A DNA stretch of 64,000 nt from Hibiscus mutabilis (GCA_019671005.1 CM033719.1:26648750-26712749), one strand, 5' to 3'. Counted from the stretch's first letter, positions 37,123 through 47,706 are shown. Numbers and translations are program-made. Notes: generated by a model from the sequence alone, not told the origin.

Positions 37123-38574
37123 ATGGCATCCAAAATCGAATTTTTGGTTCATCCAAGTTTCTCCAAAGAACCAAGATACAAGAAGTTTGCTACACCGGTG
37201 GTTCAAGAAAGATTTCACTCCAAGTTTGAAAGCCGGAAGGTTTGCAAAGAACAAGGATTTGAATACTCCAACTCTCATCAAGATTTTGGCCTTGAACCAT
37301 TCATCTTCGAAAGGATTGCACATCAAAAGTGGCAAATCTTTTGCCATCAATTGGAACTGGGTAACATCTCATGGGTAAGAGAATTATATGCTCACTCACC
37401 TAACCTGAATAATCCTTATGTTTTTGTTCATGACAAGGCTATACTCATAAGCCCTGAAAACATCAACACTTTTTACGGGCTCTACATTGAGAAGGACGAG
37501 CATCAAGCCTTTGTTGATCAAATCACGCCCAAGCAACTCGATAAGGTGCTTCAAGAACTCACTCTACCAGGAACTCATTGGAACGACGGTAAATACAAGG
37601 GCACGGTAAATCACCTTCGACTTAAACCCGAGGCAAAATTATGGAATAAGTTTGTTAAAACTTCTTTAATGCCCACAACACACAATACCACCGTTGATAC
37701 ACCTCATCATTTGCTCATACATTCTATCTTGTATAATCGCATCATTAACATTGGAAAAATTATTTGGGATGAGATTTTTGTATGTAGCACAAAATACAAG
37801 GGTTCTCTTTTCTTCCCTTGCTTAATTTCCAATCTTTGCAAGGAGATGCATGTCCCAAGTGAGTCCACTGATGAAAAGGCCCTACCAAAGTCCGGTTGGA
37901 ATTGAGCACAAGTTCAAAAGCTAATGGGAGAGGCACCGGTAAAATCCCCAACGCCTTCAGTTACCGCGGCAACTTCTGCCGCATCGGCAACCCCTAATGC
38001 CCAAGCAACTGATGCTCGGGCAACTCGGCCAGCAACCCCATGACAACTTGAAGCACTCTTACAACCGTTGGTGAACCACCTTAGTCAAATTGAAGACCGC
38101 CAATTAATGTTCATGCGGTACATGAATGATCACAACAATGTCATCACCCAAGTTATCCTGGAAAAGTACACGGGCAGCCGTGTGTCATTCCCCTTCTTTC
38201 CTGTTGAAATCCTTGCCACGACAACCAATGAAGCAGTTGCCACGACAACCGCAATAGATGATGTCACGAAAACCTACACTACGCCTGCCCAAGTAGTTGC
38301 CACGGCAACCAACACTGAAGATGTCGCGACAACCAAAGCTAAAGATGCCCCGACAACCACTGCAAAAGCCAAAGGTAAAGCACCTATGCCTGAATCAACT
38401 CGTATTGAATCATTATCTGATTTTTCAGATTCAGACGAGTCCTCCATTGCACCAACAAAGACCGCACCAATCAAATCCTCCAAGCCCAAGCGAAAAGCCA
38501 ATGACATTGATGAAAAGGACGATGAGGAAAACCCCGTACGAGGATCGATTCCACCATTGGCAACAAGGAAGTAA
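37123..38574 (+). pseudogene. Extra ORF in the env position of the Athila-type element
   Basis: From ATG 37123 (MASKIEFLVHPSF) the frame runs ~484 codons to TAA 38572-38574, broken only by TGA at 37903 and 38041. The first 260 codons resemble the plant transposon protein domain found after pol in many Athila/Tat copies: a FHSKFESRKVCKEQGF segment, YVFVHDKAILISPENINTFY, HWNDGKYKG. The second part has a helical stretch (LVNHLSQIEDRQLMFMRYMN), a low-complexity TTAT-rich region encoded by TTGCCACGGCAACC repeats, an acidic-serine stretch and a basic KPKRKAND motif that could act in nuclear import. I see no signal peptide or membrane segment, so env is only its position, not its evident function. 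Function unknown. Confidence 0.8.
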
Positions 38575-38702
38575 CCACCACGTTCAAGCAAAAGAATCAA
38601 GACATCGAGCAAAAGGAAACTAATCATCCACGACGGCTGACTCTCAGAGTAAGTCCTCGTTTGCATTTTACTTTTCTTTATTTTTATTTTTCTTTGTTGC
38701 AT

Positions 38703-38738
38703 GCATTGAGGACAATGCCTCACTCGAGTTTGGGGGGG
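38703..38738 (+). promoter_or_regulatory. Hairpin plus purine tract, internal copy
   Basis: GCATTG-AGGA-CAATGC (38703-38718) forms a perfect 6-bp stem with an AGGA loop. Eight bases later comes GAGTTTGGGGGGG. The layout duplicates the real tract before the 3' LTR, 730 bp downstream, so it may be a secondary plus-strand primer. Confidence 0.7.
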
Positions 38739-39047
38739 ATTGTTATTAGTTAGTTGCCATGTTTAGTTGCATTCATCTTAAGTATTGCATTTAGGATACA
38801 TAAATTGCTTTCCATGCCTTTAGTTGGAACAAGAATTGCCTAGATTTGATGAATATCCGATGATAACTTTGCCAATGTACTTAATTGATAGAACTTTTTA
38901 TTCTAGGATAAACGTGGAAACACTTAGAATCGTACTATGATGCTAAACTTGATGAAACACTATGTGGCTTGATTGATTTAAGGAATTCTAGCGAACTTAG
39001 GTTGATAGTTAAAAAGTTAGGGGATTAGAATAAAAATTGGATGAATG

Positions 39048-39186
39048 CTAGAGGTGCCCGAAACTGGCTCTAGTATGTGCTAAAAATTGATCGCTAGAGG
39101 TGCCTGAAACCGGCTCTAGTCGAATAAATTAATTAACTTAAGAAAACTAAAAACAAAACACTAGAGGTGCGCGAAACCGGCTCTAG
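39048..39186 (+). repeat. Three 26-bp CTAGAG...CTCTAG hairpin units
   Basis: Units at 39048-39073, 39094-39119 and 39161-39186, each CTAGAGGTGC-x-CGAAAC-x-GGCTCTAG. The 6-bp ends are inverted repeats and are identical in all copies; changes are in the middle (CCC/CTG/CGC, CTGG/CCGG). Confidence 0.85.
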
Positions 39187-39431
39187 TTAAAACATGTTAA
39201 AAGAACCCAATGAAGTAATTTGAAAACCTCTTGTTTGCATAGAATCCAAAAAATCAACTTGCACACAACTCAGCACCCACTCACAAGCATTATAGTTTGA
39301 TTCAATGTAACTCCTAAGTTTTCTGAAAAATGAAAAGCCAGTCATACTTTGTGCCACGTTCTGAGAATTAAAACCAAGTTCAAAGCTAAGTTTGTGAAAA
39401 TTGAAGTCTTGGCGGGTAATTATTAGTTTGC

Positions 39432-39469
39432 ATTGCTTGAGGACAAGCAATAGTTCGAGTTTGGGGGTG
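39432..39469 (+). promoter_or_regulatory. Polypurine tract with AGGA-loop hairpin
   Basis: ATTGCTTG-AGGA-CAAGCAAT (39432-39451) is a perfect 8-bp stem with the same loop as the copy at 38703, followed by CGAGTTTGGGGGTG and the LTR start TGTTAAG at 39470. Confidence 0.88.
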
Positions 39470-41007
39470 TGTTAAGTGTCTAAAAGTACTATTTTATTCA
39501 CCCTTTTTATTCTTATTATTGCTAGACTTAGGCTCATATTAGTTGCATTATTAGCCATTCAAGCATATTTGCATTGTTTCCTTGATGGACAAGCTTGATT
39601 TCATATCTTGCTTAATTTTGTGGAAAAAGATACTGCTTTAGTGTATTTTTGTGTGTGTGCAGAATCACTTGCCAAAGCAAGGCTAGAACCAGTTGCCAGG
39701 GCAATGCATGAAGGAGATGCCGAGCTAGTTGCCAGGGCAATGCATGATGGAGATGCCGAGCTAGTTGCCAGGGCAATTGTCGATGAGGGATAAGATGATA
39801 TGGCAGTCAAAATTGATGACTAGATAAGCCTAAGATGACATTGAGCAAAATTAAATCCCAAAGGAGTTTGTTATCCATGAAGAGGTTAAAGTGAAATTAA
39901 ATCCCAAGAAGATAGGAGAAGTTCTATAAGGAATTTAAATATAATAAAGAATTATATTCTTTAAAAATATTTAATTCCAACTTAACTTCCTCAAAAAAAA
40001 GACTTTAACCTAGCCCTATTAATTGAGGACCAAGCCATCAACTCCAGAGGGAGAGAGAGGGGAGAGATTTTGACAAGAGCAAGGGAGAGCAAGGAGGGAG
40101 AGATTTCGGCAAAGGCTTCAACCATTCTTCATCTTTTTCTTTCTTGTTCAATTAGGTTTATGCTAGGAATTCTTTGTCTTGTGTTTCTTTGGAACCTAGC
40201 CATGAACTAAATATATTTGGCTAAGGTTATTGTGTTTTGTGGTTGTGAGAAACAATTGGATTTTGTTTAGGTAATAAGAGTTTGCACTTTCAATTCAAGG
40301 TTTACTCATTCTTGGTTCTTATTCTTGTTTTCGAGTGAATTGGGAGAGGATCTCGTAACTTCATCTATTTATCTAACATCGGGAGAGTTAGATTCAAGAA
40401 ACGAATGAGTATGGTCTTTATTCAATCTATTGATGGTGAAGATTAATCCGGCTTAGGAATAAGTTAAGGATTTCAACGGCTAAGAGGAGCGCAAGATTGG
40501 TTGTTGTTCACCCTTGATTCATGCAGGGATGTATTATCAAGGCATGCACAAATAGCTAGAGTTTCGACTTAGGGATAAGAAGAAACCATTAAAGAACGCT
40601 CCGCCGAACCTTGAAGCTGCTGCCCAACCACCTAAGTAATTGCCTAGCCAGTTGCCCAGGCAACCGTCGATTAGTTGCCAAGGCAACCCCGCTGCGCAAG
40701 TTGCCACGGTAACTGAGTTTCCCTTGCACTTTTTTACCAAGACGATCCAATCGGCTATCACACCTTAACTCACGATAACCTGGCCTATTCTCTTTCATTT
40801 GATTACATCTTCTTTTACTTATTTGCCTTCTAGTTTAGTTGTTAGTTAAACTCCTACAATCTTCTACTTGTGTTTTTTTTTTACTTTTTACAGTGCAAGA
40901 GAGTAAATTCTTGAAGTGGCACCAATCCCTGTGGAGACGATATCTTTTATACTATAACTTGCGACGTGTACACTTGCACAATTGCGGAGCACTTATTACG
41001 CGCAACA
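39470..41007 (+). repeat. 3' LTR of the Athila-type element
   Basis: 1,538 bp, TGTTAAGTGTC to CGCGCAACA. Better preserved TTGCCNNGGCAA palindromes than the 5' LTR (39690, 39727, 39763, 40650, 40672). Confidence 0.94.
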
Positions 41008-42493
41008 ATAGGCATACAATTATATATATTTAAAACAGTCCACTATGTTCAAGTATTCACAAAGCAAGCCAATTTTACTTATATAATCATGTGTACATCA
41101 AAACAGTCCACCTAGCAGCAAAACAATTTCCCTTGTTTTTAGATCACCAATTCAGCCCTTATATTCTCAAAATAGTCCTAATTTATTGTAAAACAGCCCT
41201 TAACATTTTTACATACATTTAAAACAGTCTCTAAACTTATATAACAGTCCTTATGTACTTCACACAATCAGCCCCTGTTTTAAATAATCAAAACAATTCA
41301 CCTACTTTCATATACACTTAAGACAACCCAAATTACATGTGCTCACATGTATGTATGTATGCATGTATGTATGTATCAAAACAGTCCTTTATACTTGTAT
41401 ACACCGTATATATGTCAAACAGTCCCTAATTTATTCATATATGTTCAGAATAGTCCATTTTCACTTGCTTACACATGTATACACATTTTTATACATCAAA
41501 ACAGTCCAGCATACTTGTATATATACACAAAACAGTCCATAACACATGTATACACATTTTTATACATCAAAACAGTCCACTAACTTTTATATCAATGCAA
41601 AACAGTCCTTAACATATGCATTTTCACATATATACTCACAAAATAGTCCACTAACTTTTATATCAATGCAAAACAGTCCATCTATCAAACACCACATTCA
41701 AAAATTTCCTAGAATTTTCTTAATATGACTTGACTTACAAACAAATCCATTAATGCATGATTCAAACAATTCTAATCACATAATACATGAAGATTTCCAA
41801 ACCAATTATCTCAATAGAAACTAATAACACATATTTCAAAGAAAATTCTCAATCCATTACTCAAATTCGAATAAATTAAGATGAAAATGGAGGGATTATA
41901 TCACCTTCTTCCTTAGCTATCTTAACAAGGCTCAAACCTTGAATCAATTAGCTCAATCTTTCATGTTCATGGCACGATCTCACTCTCTCTCTCTTTCTAA
42001 GTTTGAGTTTTGGTTGTGGAGAGGATGAAGGAAGATGATGAACATTTTTGTTCATCTTTCTTTTCCCCAAAAATAGCCATGAATCACTCTTCCCCCTTCA
42101 CACTTGCCTTCAACAATATCCTACAAGTGTACATGTCCTTGGATTTAATAAATTTTTCCATGCAAACTCTAATTTTAGGCCATTATTCAGTTTAGTCCAT
42201 TGCACATAGAGCATCATTCCTTTCATTTCTTTCTTTTTAGTCCTATACATTTAATTTAGCTACCATGAAATACATTAAATTAATATAAGTCACACTTGAA
42301 TTGGAAACATACTTCCAAGACATGTTTTTGAGTTATCATAGGTTCTTTATAATTTAACTTGCAAACTATATAAACTTATTAATAGGTACTCATCTTATAT
42401 AATAATCCATTTTTAAGGTACCCTTAAATCAAATTAAGCTATTATCAATTTGGTAGCAAACTTCTAAGCTATATTTTGGGATATTACAACTAT

Positions 42494-43022
42494 GCACTTG
42501 TCAAAAACAATGATTATTATGCTCTTGAAGTTATCTATCAATCACCTGTAAAATAATTCAACTTGAAAATGATACAAATTTGAAACTTCGTGAACTTTTC
42601 TTCTAGACCTTCATGAAACAACAAATACATATTCTATCTTTGGAACCTCGATGTTATTCTTTCACAAAACAAATAAGCTTCTTCAAGTAACGATTGTCAT
42701 CACAAATGTCTCTTCTTTTGCAATTGTTGTTTAGACACACTAACTAACTACATAACATTTGCAATGTCTTGATCACTCTATTACAATGCTGGAGATAATT
42801 TGCTAGTAATTCCTCAATATATTTTTCATCAAGTGCAAATTTAACACAAACTCAAAAGATTGTAAAGTATTCAACAACATACAAGCTTCAGCTTTTTGCT
42901 ATGAGTGTATTCTATCTTTCTCAATAATTTCAAGCACATCCATCATAAAAGAAAACATAGTAATCAAGCTAACAATGGTTTTATAATATAAACCCCAACG
43001 AGTATCTCCAGCTCTCTTTATA
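42494..43022 (-). pseudogene. hAT transposase central part
   Basis: Minus-strand reading KRAGDTRWGLYYKTIVSLIT, followed by a MMDVLEIIEKDRIHS segment and a VLNLHLMKN segment, then EVPKIEYV. This is the central region of TTF/ZMYM1-like hAT transposases, including the GDTRWG block that precedes their dimerisation part. Many internal stops. The frame joins 20446-20911 across the LARD-like insertion and is cut upstream by the solo LTR at 43028-44033. Confidence 0.88.
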
Positions 43023-44038
43023 ACAACTGTTGGGAAGGCTTGAACGATCAACCGAATGCCAAGAGAGGATGAATTGGATTTTTGCTTTGGTGGATGAAAA
43101 GCTAAGTAATAAAAAAAAGTGACACGATGATTTATAGTGGTTCGACTTCTAAACCAAGTCTACCTCCACTACCTTAGCTATCCACACTAAGAATTTTTCA
43201 CAAATTCACTAATTTGTCTTTCCTTTTTCTGGGTTCAAGGAGATAACCCTTACAACCAAGACTTATACCCCTAAGTCTTGAAAACACTCTCTTACAAAGA
43301 GAAAACAAATTGGCAAATAAGGAAAACCTCTCTAGACAAATGTTTTTACAATTTAAGCACTCACCTAAAACCTAACCCTTGAGAAAATATAACAATTAAG
43401 CTCATAAGTGTGTTCTACAAAGAAATATGACAAATTTGAGCACTAAAATACTTTCTCTATCATTGAATGTTGGTAGCTGATTTCTTGTTGTTGCATGGCT
43501 GCTTGAAGAGGTCTTTTAAACTTTATAAGGCGTTTGTGGCCGTTACTAGCTATTGGGGTTGATTTAGAGCCGTTGGGAACTTTATTTTCAACATTAAATG
43601 CACTTCTGGGATCATCGGTATCGGTACACGGGGATAGGTTGTACACGCCCTGAAATAGAAAGAGCTGTTGGGGAAAAAATACATTGGGTATCGGTACACT
43701 ATGCAAGTGTATTGGTACACCCCATAGTGTCCCTACCGATACCCTAGTTTGCTACAGGAAAATAGAGTTTTGAAAAAACAAAGGGGAGTATCGATACGGG
43801 TAAAACGGGTATCGGTACGGTTGACTGGGTATCGATACACTGACAAGTGTATCGGTACACCTGACCTGTTTTTGATACTTTAGCTATTTAAAATCGTTTT
43901 AAACATGTAAAAAAACTCTTTGAAAACCTTTCAAACATATTTTTCAAGTTAATGGACTTTTTAAATAATTTTGCAAATTAATTTAAGTCCAAAAACATTT
44001 TTCATTTAAGTTATATCAAAATCAAATATCTCAACAAC
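43023..44038 (-). mobile_element. Solo SIRE-like Copia LTR with 5-bp duplication
   Basis: LTR 43028-44033 (1,006 bp), reading on the minus strand TGAGATATTTGATTTTG to CCTTCCCAACA, with ACAAC duplications at 43023-43027 and 44034-44038. The duplicated 5-mer at both sides of a single LTR indicates LTR-LTR recombination that removed the interior. Related to 727-13824. Contains a GTATCGATAC/GTATCGGTAC cluster at about 43610-43870. Confidence 0.92.
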
Positions 44039-44505
44039 TTTTTAATTTAATCTACGAATAGATCCTCCACTCTTTTTAGTATCCATATCTATGCCCCAAC
44101 ATTAAAAATAGGATTTAAGGCTTAGGGTTGAGACTTAAGGTTTATGGTGTATGATTTAATATTTAGGGTTTAAGAATTATGGTTAGAATGTATGATTTAG
44201 TTTTTTAGTGTTTGGGCATTGATAAGAACACCAAAAAGGGTAAATAATTTTTGTTCTTAATCCATGATCACTGAAGATTTCACCACTTTGTAATACTTCT
44301 CTTGCCTTAATCATTTGACTAGATTAAAGAATTTTCTTTCTCTTACATAAAGCACTAATCACATTAACCACACTAAGTTAATTATAAGGCAAGCATAAAT
44401 AAATTTTAGGGTGGACATAAATAAATACAATATATATTTAACAATTCAAAAAAAATCAGGGTGGGGGCCTCTGCCCACCCTCACTTGCACGTGGATCCGC
44501 CATTG
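44039..44505 (-). mobile_element. 5' part of the hAT element
   Basis: Remaining hAT DNA between the solo LTR and the TIR. A short transposase-like reading just above the solo LTR (DTKKSGGS near 44060-44090) is followed by noncoding DNA with TTTAGGGTTT phrases (44100-44215). The N-terminal TTF zinc finger is missing. Confidence 0.6.
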
Positions 44506-44513
44506 AAGGTCAT

Positions 44514-45524
44514 TCATGTGGAGAAAACACAAAAGGCACCGAAACCGACAGAAGATAGGAACCAAAAACTCTGGAGAGAACGAATCTGAAAAAATCTTTG
44601 AAAAAAAAACAAATGCAACAAAACATTGTCGGAAATTTTGACTCAAGTGTTTTAACATCGAACAACCACCTTGAACGGCTAGGAAAATTTTTCATTGGGT
44701 CTAAAGGCCGGGGCGACGAGACCAACAGAGCTTAACAAAAAATAGAAGTAGTTAACATTATATAATAAAGATACTCATACTCCGATTTTATAATTTTAAG
44801 ATATTTGTACGAATTTTTAAGAGCTTTTAGAATTGTTATAATTTTTTGAGAGTTTTCTTGACCCTCTAACAAAGTTTACACATTTTGTACACATAAATGT
44901 TCGAATTCAGATCTTCTAAAATAAATTTTCTTTTTTATTAGAGCCACTCATTGGGTTCAAATTATTATAATTTATATAATAATTTTATAGTTAACTATGA
45001 TTTTATAAACTTTTGTGTACTATTTTATTCTCTTTAAATTTTCACGTGTTTTTGGATTTTTTTAGTTTTAAAATTTTGCGTAATTTTCACATGTGGTCCT
45101 TTTGTTTAGGTCATGTTTTATTTTGATCACCAAATTTAAAAAAGTGTTGTTATGGTTATTTATATTTTCGACGTTTATCATTTTGGTCACCCGATCGTTA
45201 GCTCCCGTAAACCCCGTTAATACGATGACGTGCCACGTTAAAAAAATAAATTTTAAATTTGACCTTCATACTTTTAAAACTTTATTTTTTTTGCCATATT
45301 CGCAAAAAAAAACCTCTCTTACTCTGAAAAATTCTTTAACCCAAACCCTAACTCCTCCCTCGATACTACCCATTTTTAGAGGAAAAAAAACATTAATTAT
45401 CTCATATAGATCTACAAAGACCATAGTTGAAAACCCAGACATTAGGTGTTTTTCATTATTCTTCTTTAGTCTTGGTTTTGGTGGGGGAGAAATGAGCAAA
45501 TTGTTCTCAAAATAGAAAGGCTTA
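44514..45524. other. AT-rich spacer
   Basis: No gene recognised. The open stretch 45093-45515 looks like repeat DNA with phrases such as TTTTGGTCACCCGATCG and GATGACGTGCCACGTTA common in decayed plant MITEs; it has no domain. Confidence 0.45.
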
Positions 45525-45842
45525 AATGAAAAATCAACCCCTAAACTATACATTTTGTTTGTTTTTAGCCCTTAAACTATTCTTTGGTTAAAATAAGCCT
45601 CTAAATTATCATTTTTGATCACTTTAAGTCCGATAGTTATTTAAGTCAAAAGAAAATTATTTCGACTAATAAGATGTTGACATATCACAAATATTTTTTG
45701 ACCAATAGATAGCTTAGTGACTAAAAGAAGAAAATGACTTAGTTTAGGTACCTATTTTGACCAAAAAATAGTTTAAAAACTTAAAATGACCAAAATAATA
45801 GTTTAAGGACTTATTTTGACCAAGAAACAGTTCAAGAGCGGG
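45525..45842. repeat. Foldback MITE-like repeat
   Basis: The left arm CTTAAACTATTCTTTGGTTA is complementary to the right arm TGACCAAGAAACAGTTCAAG with matching flanks, and internal GTTTAAGGACTTATTTTGACC units repeat within the right arm. No ORF and no clear duplication. Confidence 0.6.
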
Positions 45843-45894
45843 ATTATGGTTAGAGATGATAATGACCTAGGATAATTAGCAGTGAAAAGTTTTT

Positions 45895-46165
45895 GTTTCT
45901 ACAAACGTCATAATTTTAGTGGTTAGAGATCTAATTTAGGGTTCATATTCTAGGGGTTTAGATTTATGTCCTTAGAATTTATGGATTGTGGGTTGAATTT
46001 AGGGATTATGGTTAAATTTTAAAATTTATAGGTTAAAACATAAATTCTTAAAATATTAACCTAAACTCTAACCTCTAAACTCTAAATTCTAAATCCTTAA
46101 ACTTTAAACTCTAAACTAGATCTTTAACCCCTAAAATTAGGACACTTGTGGAAACATAAAGTGTC
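45895..46165. repeat. Foldback repeat with TTTAGGG-like units
   Basis: Related to 19330-19545: TTTCTACAAACGTCATAATTTT at the left is mirrored by TAGGACACTTGTGGAAAC at the right, with TAGAGTTTAGA/TCTAAACTCTAA arms between. Confidence 0.55.
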
Positions 46166-47258
46166 CATTGTAAATACATGAGATAATTATTTCTAATGTC
46201 CTATGAAAAATTACCACCATGTCACCCCATAAATTGTATTATCTATATAAGGTCAAGGTTTTAGTTGAGATATCATTTCAAATAAATGGTTAATTTAAAA
46301 TTTTAATTAAAAATATAATTTTGATATCGTTTCATTTAAGGATTTACTTGATTATAGTCTAAATTTACGGGTAAAAAATTATGAAAGTATGCAGAAACAT
46401 ATTGACTTGTAGTAAATTAGGCAATGATCAAATAAATTATGCGTGAAATGGTATCTCAATTGTGTGAAATTTTACCATTAAATAAACTACTAAAATAAGA
46501 AATTATTAGAAATTTCATAGAAAATACTTTTTAAAAATATAATAAATTGTTTTAAATTATAAATAACTAAAAGTAATTATAACAATTCTAAATAGAAGTC
46601 TTGAAAATCTTTACGACAAAATCTAAGGAATGGTATAAATTATAAAAATTCTAAACAAATCCTAAAAATGTGTAGACAATTCTAAATATTATAAAATGAT
46701 TACTCTTATAATTTTAATTAGTCAAAATTTTTAAGTATTTGATCTATTAGTCAATTAAAATTTCGATTGAGTATTGCAAAGATTCTATGAAAGGATCCTT
46801 CCAACCTAATTTTTTTATAATCTTCTTTAATTTCTAATTAAAAAAAATGATGCAAGAGTTGTTCCATAATGGGTCTTTGGTACCTAATATAGATTTGTCG
46901 ATGAACACATCAAATATCGGTGTTTATACAAAAATACAACTAATTAAAATTATAACAAGAAAATCCTATTTTTGTTTTTATGTTTTTATTTTTATTTTTT
47001 GAATTACTCATAATTAAAATAAGTTTATATACTTTATTTTATTATTTTTAAGAAAATTTAATTGTTATAATCATTTTTAATTTGAAATAATTCATATATA
47101 TTTTTAATAAAAATTGTTATATGAGCCAAAAAGATTTTCCCCGAAAATGAAATTGACAATATTAATGACATATACTTCGCAAACTCAAAAGCGTTCTATA
47201 ATGAACGCTCAACATTTTCAATTACCAAAAACTAAAAAACAAACACACTCTTGTTATT
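46166..47258. other. AT-rich spacer downstream of HSP101
   Basis: No gene or repeat boundary recognised. The last 100-200 bases before 47259 should be HSP101 3' UTR. Confidence 0.45.
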
Positions 47259-47567
47259 CTACATATCCATCTCATCAGCCTCGTCATCATCATCCATCTC
47301 TTCAATCTTCATCTTCTTAACCGCCTGCGCTGCATCGTTTCTCGCCGGTCCATTTGGGATTTGGATCAATACCTCGGATTTCTGGCCGGTTGCGGCGTTA
47401 ACAAGCCCTCCGTTTTTCTCCACTCGATACACCAAATCATTTCCTTTAGGACTGGCGTCGATGAAAACTGTAGTGTTCTCGTCGATTTCTTCTTTCACCA
47501 ACATCCTAGACAGCTCCATTACCACCCTCTTCTCCAGCCATCTCCTTATCGGTCTTGCACCATATAC
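47259..47567 (-). pseudogene. HSP101: HSP101 terminal exon
   Basis: 309 bp, open from the acceptor (CAG at 47568-47570) to TAG 47259-47261. Encodes the end of the second AAA+ small domain and the C-terminal tail; 102 codons, no breaks. The preservation suggests the gene was disabled recently or that this is a recent segmental copy. Confidence 0.93.
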
Positions 47568-47706
47568 CTGTACCAACAAAGGTATTAAGATTACATAAAA
47601 AAATTTATCATACCCGAATGAACGGTATAGAACATGTATGACTGTACTTACAGGATCATAACTCTCTGCTAATATATAGTCCAGAGCTGCATCCATTATA
47701 GCCAAT

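Larger units (their letters stand above)
38575..39469 (+). other. 3' noncoding tail of the Athila-type element
   Basis: No gene. It holds a decoy purine tract with hairpin (38703-38738), three 26-bp CTAGAG...CTCTAG units (39048-39186) and the real purine tract with hairpin (39432-39469). Confidence 0.75.
29152..41012 (+). mobile_element. Athila-type Gypsy element with 5-bp duplication
   Basis: Element 29157-41007 (11,851 bp) with ATAGG duplications at 29152-29156 and 41008-41012. LTRs of 1,558 and 1,538 bp start TGTTAAGTG and end AACA. It has an Asp-tRNA-type primer site, gag, protease, RT/RNase H, integrase, an extra ORF in the env position and a polypurine tract. Domain order and gag/protease signatures fit the Athila branch of the Tat/Athila lineage. 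All large frames carry in-frame stops, so it is non-autonomous now. Confidence 0.95.
25866..42488 (-). repeat. Right LTR (5' LTR) of the LARD-like element, interrupted
   Basis: Matches the left LTR from TGTAACACCC at 25866. It is interrupted at 29156/41008 by the Athila-type element and resumes at GGCATACAATTATATAT. Without the insertion it is ~4.76 kb. By eye the two LTRs differ by a few percent in the first 300 bases. Confidence 0.93.
20912..42493 (-). mobile_element. LARD-like Gypsy derivative with giant LTRs and a 240-bp interior
   Basis: Element 20917-42488, flanked by ACTAT duplications (20912-20916 and 42489-42493). Its orientation is minus: the primer site is beside the right-hand LTR and the polypurine tract beside the left. 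The LTRs are ~4.7 kb (20917-25625; 25866-42488 less the Athila insertion) and the interior is only 25626-25865. Reduced Gypsy elements with long LTRs are known as LARDs, but those have kilobases of interior; this is an extreme deletion derivative. Confidence 0.92.
20303..44513 (-). mobile_element. hAT transposon (ZMYM1/TTF-like family), split by later insertions
   Basis: Ends are CAGCGGCGGATC at 20311 and its imperfect inverse GATCCGCCATTG at 44505. Perfect 8-bp duplications AAGGTCAT flank it (20303-20310 and 44506-44513), proving both ends belong to one element although 24 kb apart. Only about 1.6 kb of hAT sequence remains; the rest is a nested Gypsy derivative (20917-42488) and a solo Copia LTR (43028-44033). 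The transposase reads on the minus strand and is broken. Confidence 0.92.

Noticed and set aside
38274..38723. 149-codon minus-strand ORF
   Set aside because: Shadow of the repeat-rich C-terminal part of the env-position ORF on the plus strand.
38703..39469. CRISPR-like array of spaced repeats
   Set aside because: Plant nuclear DNA; only three 26-bp units with irregular spacers, inside a retrotransposon tail.
45093..45515. 140-codon open stretch with hydrophobic start
   Set aside because: Repeat-like DNA with TTTTGGTCACC phrases, no known domain, no splice or codon-usage support.
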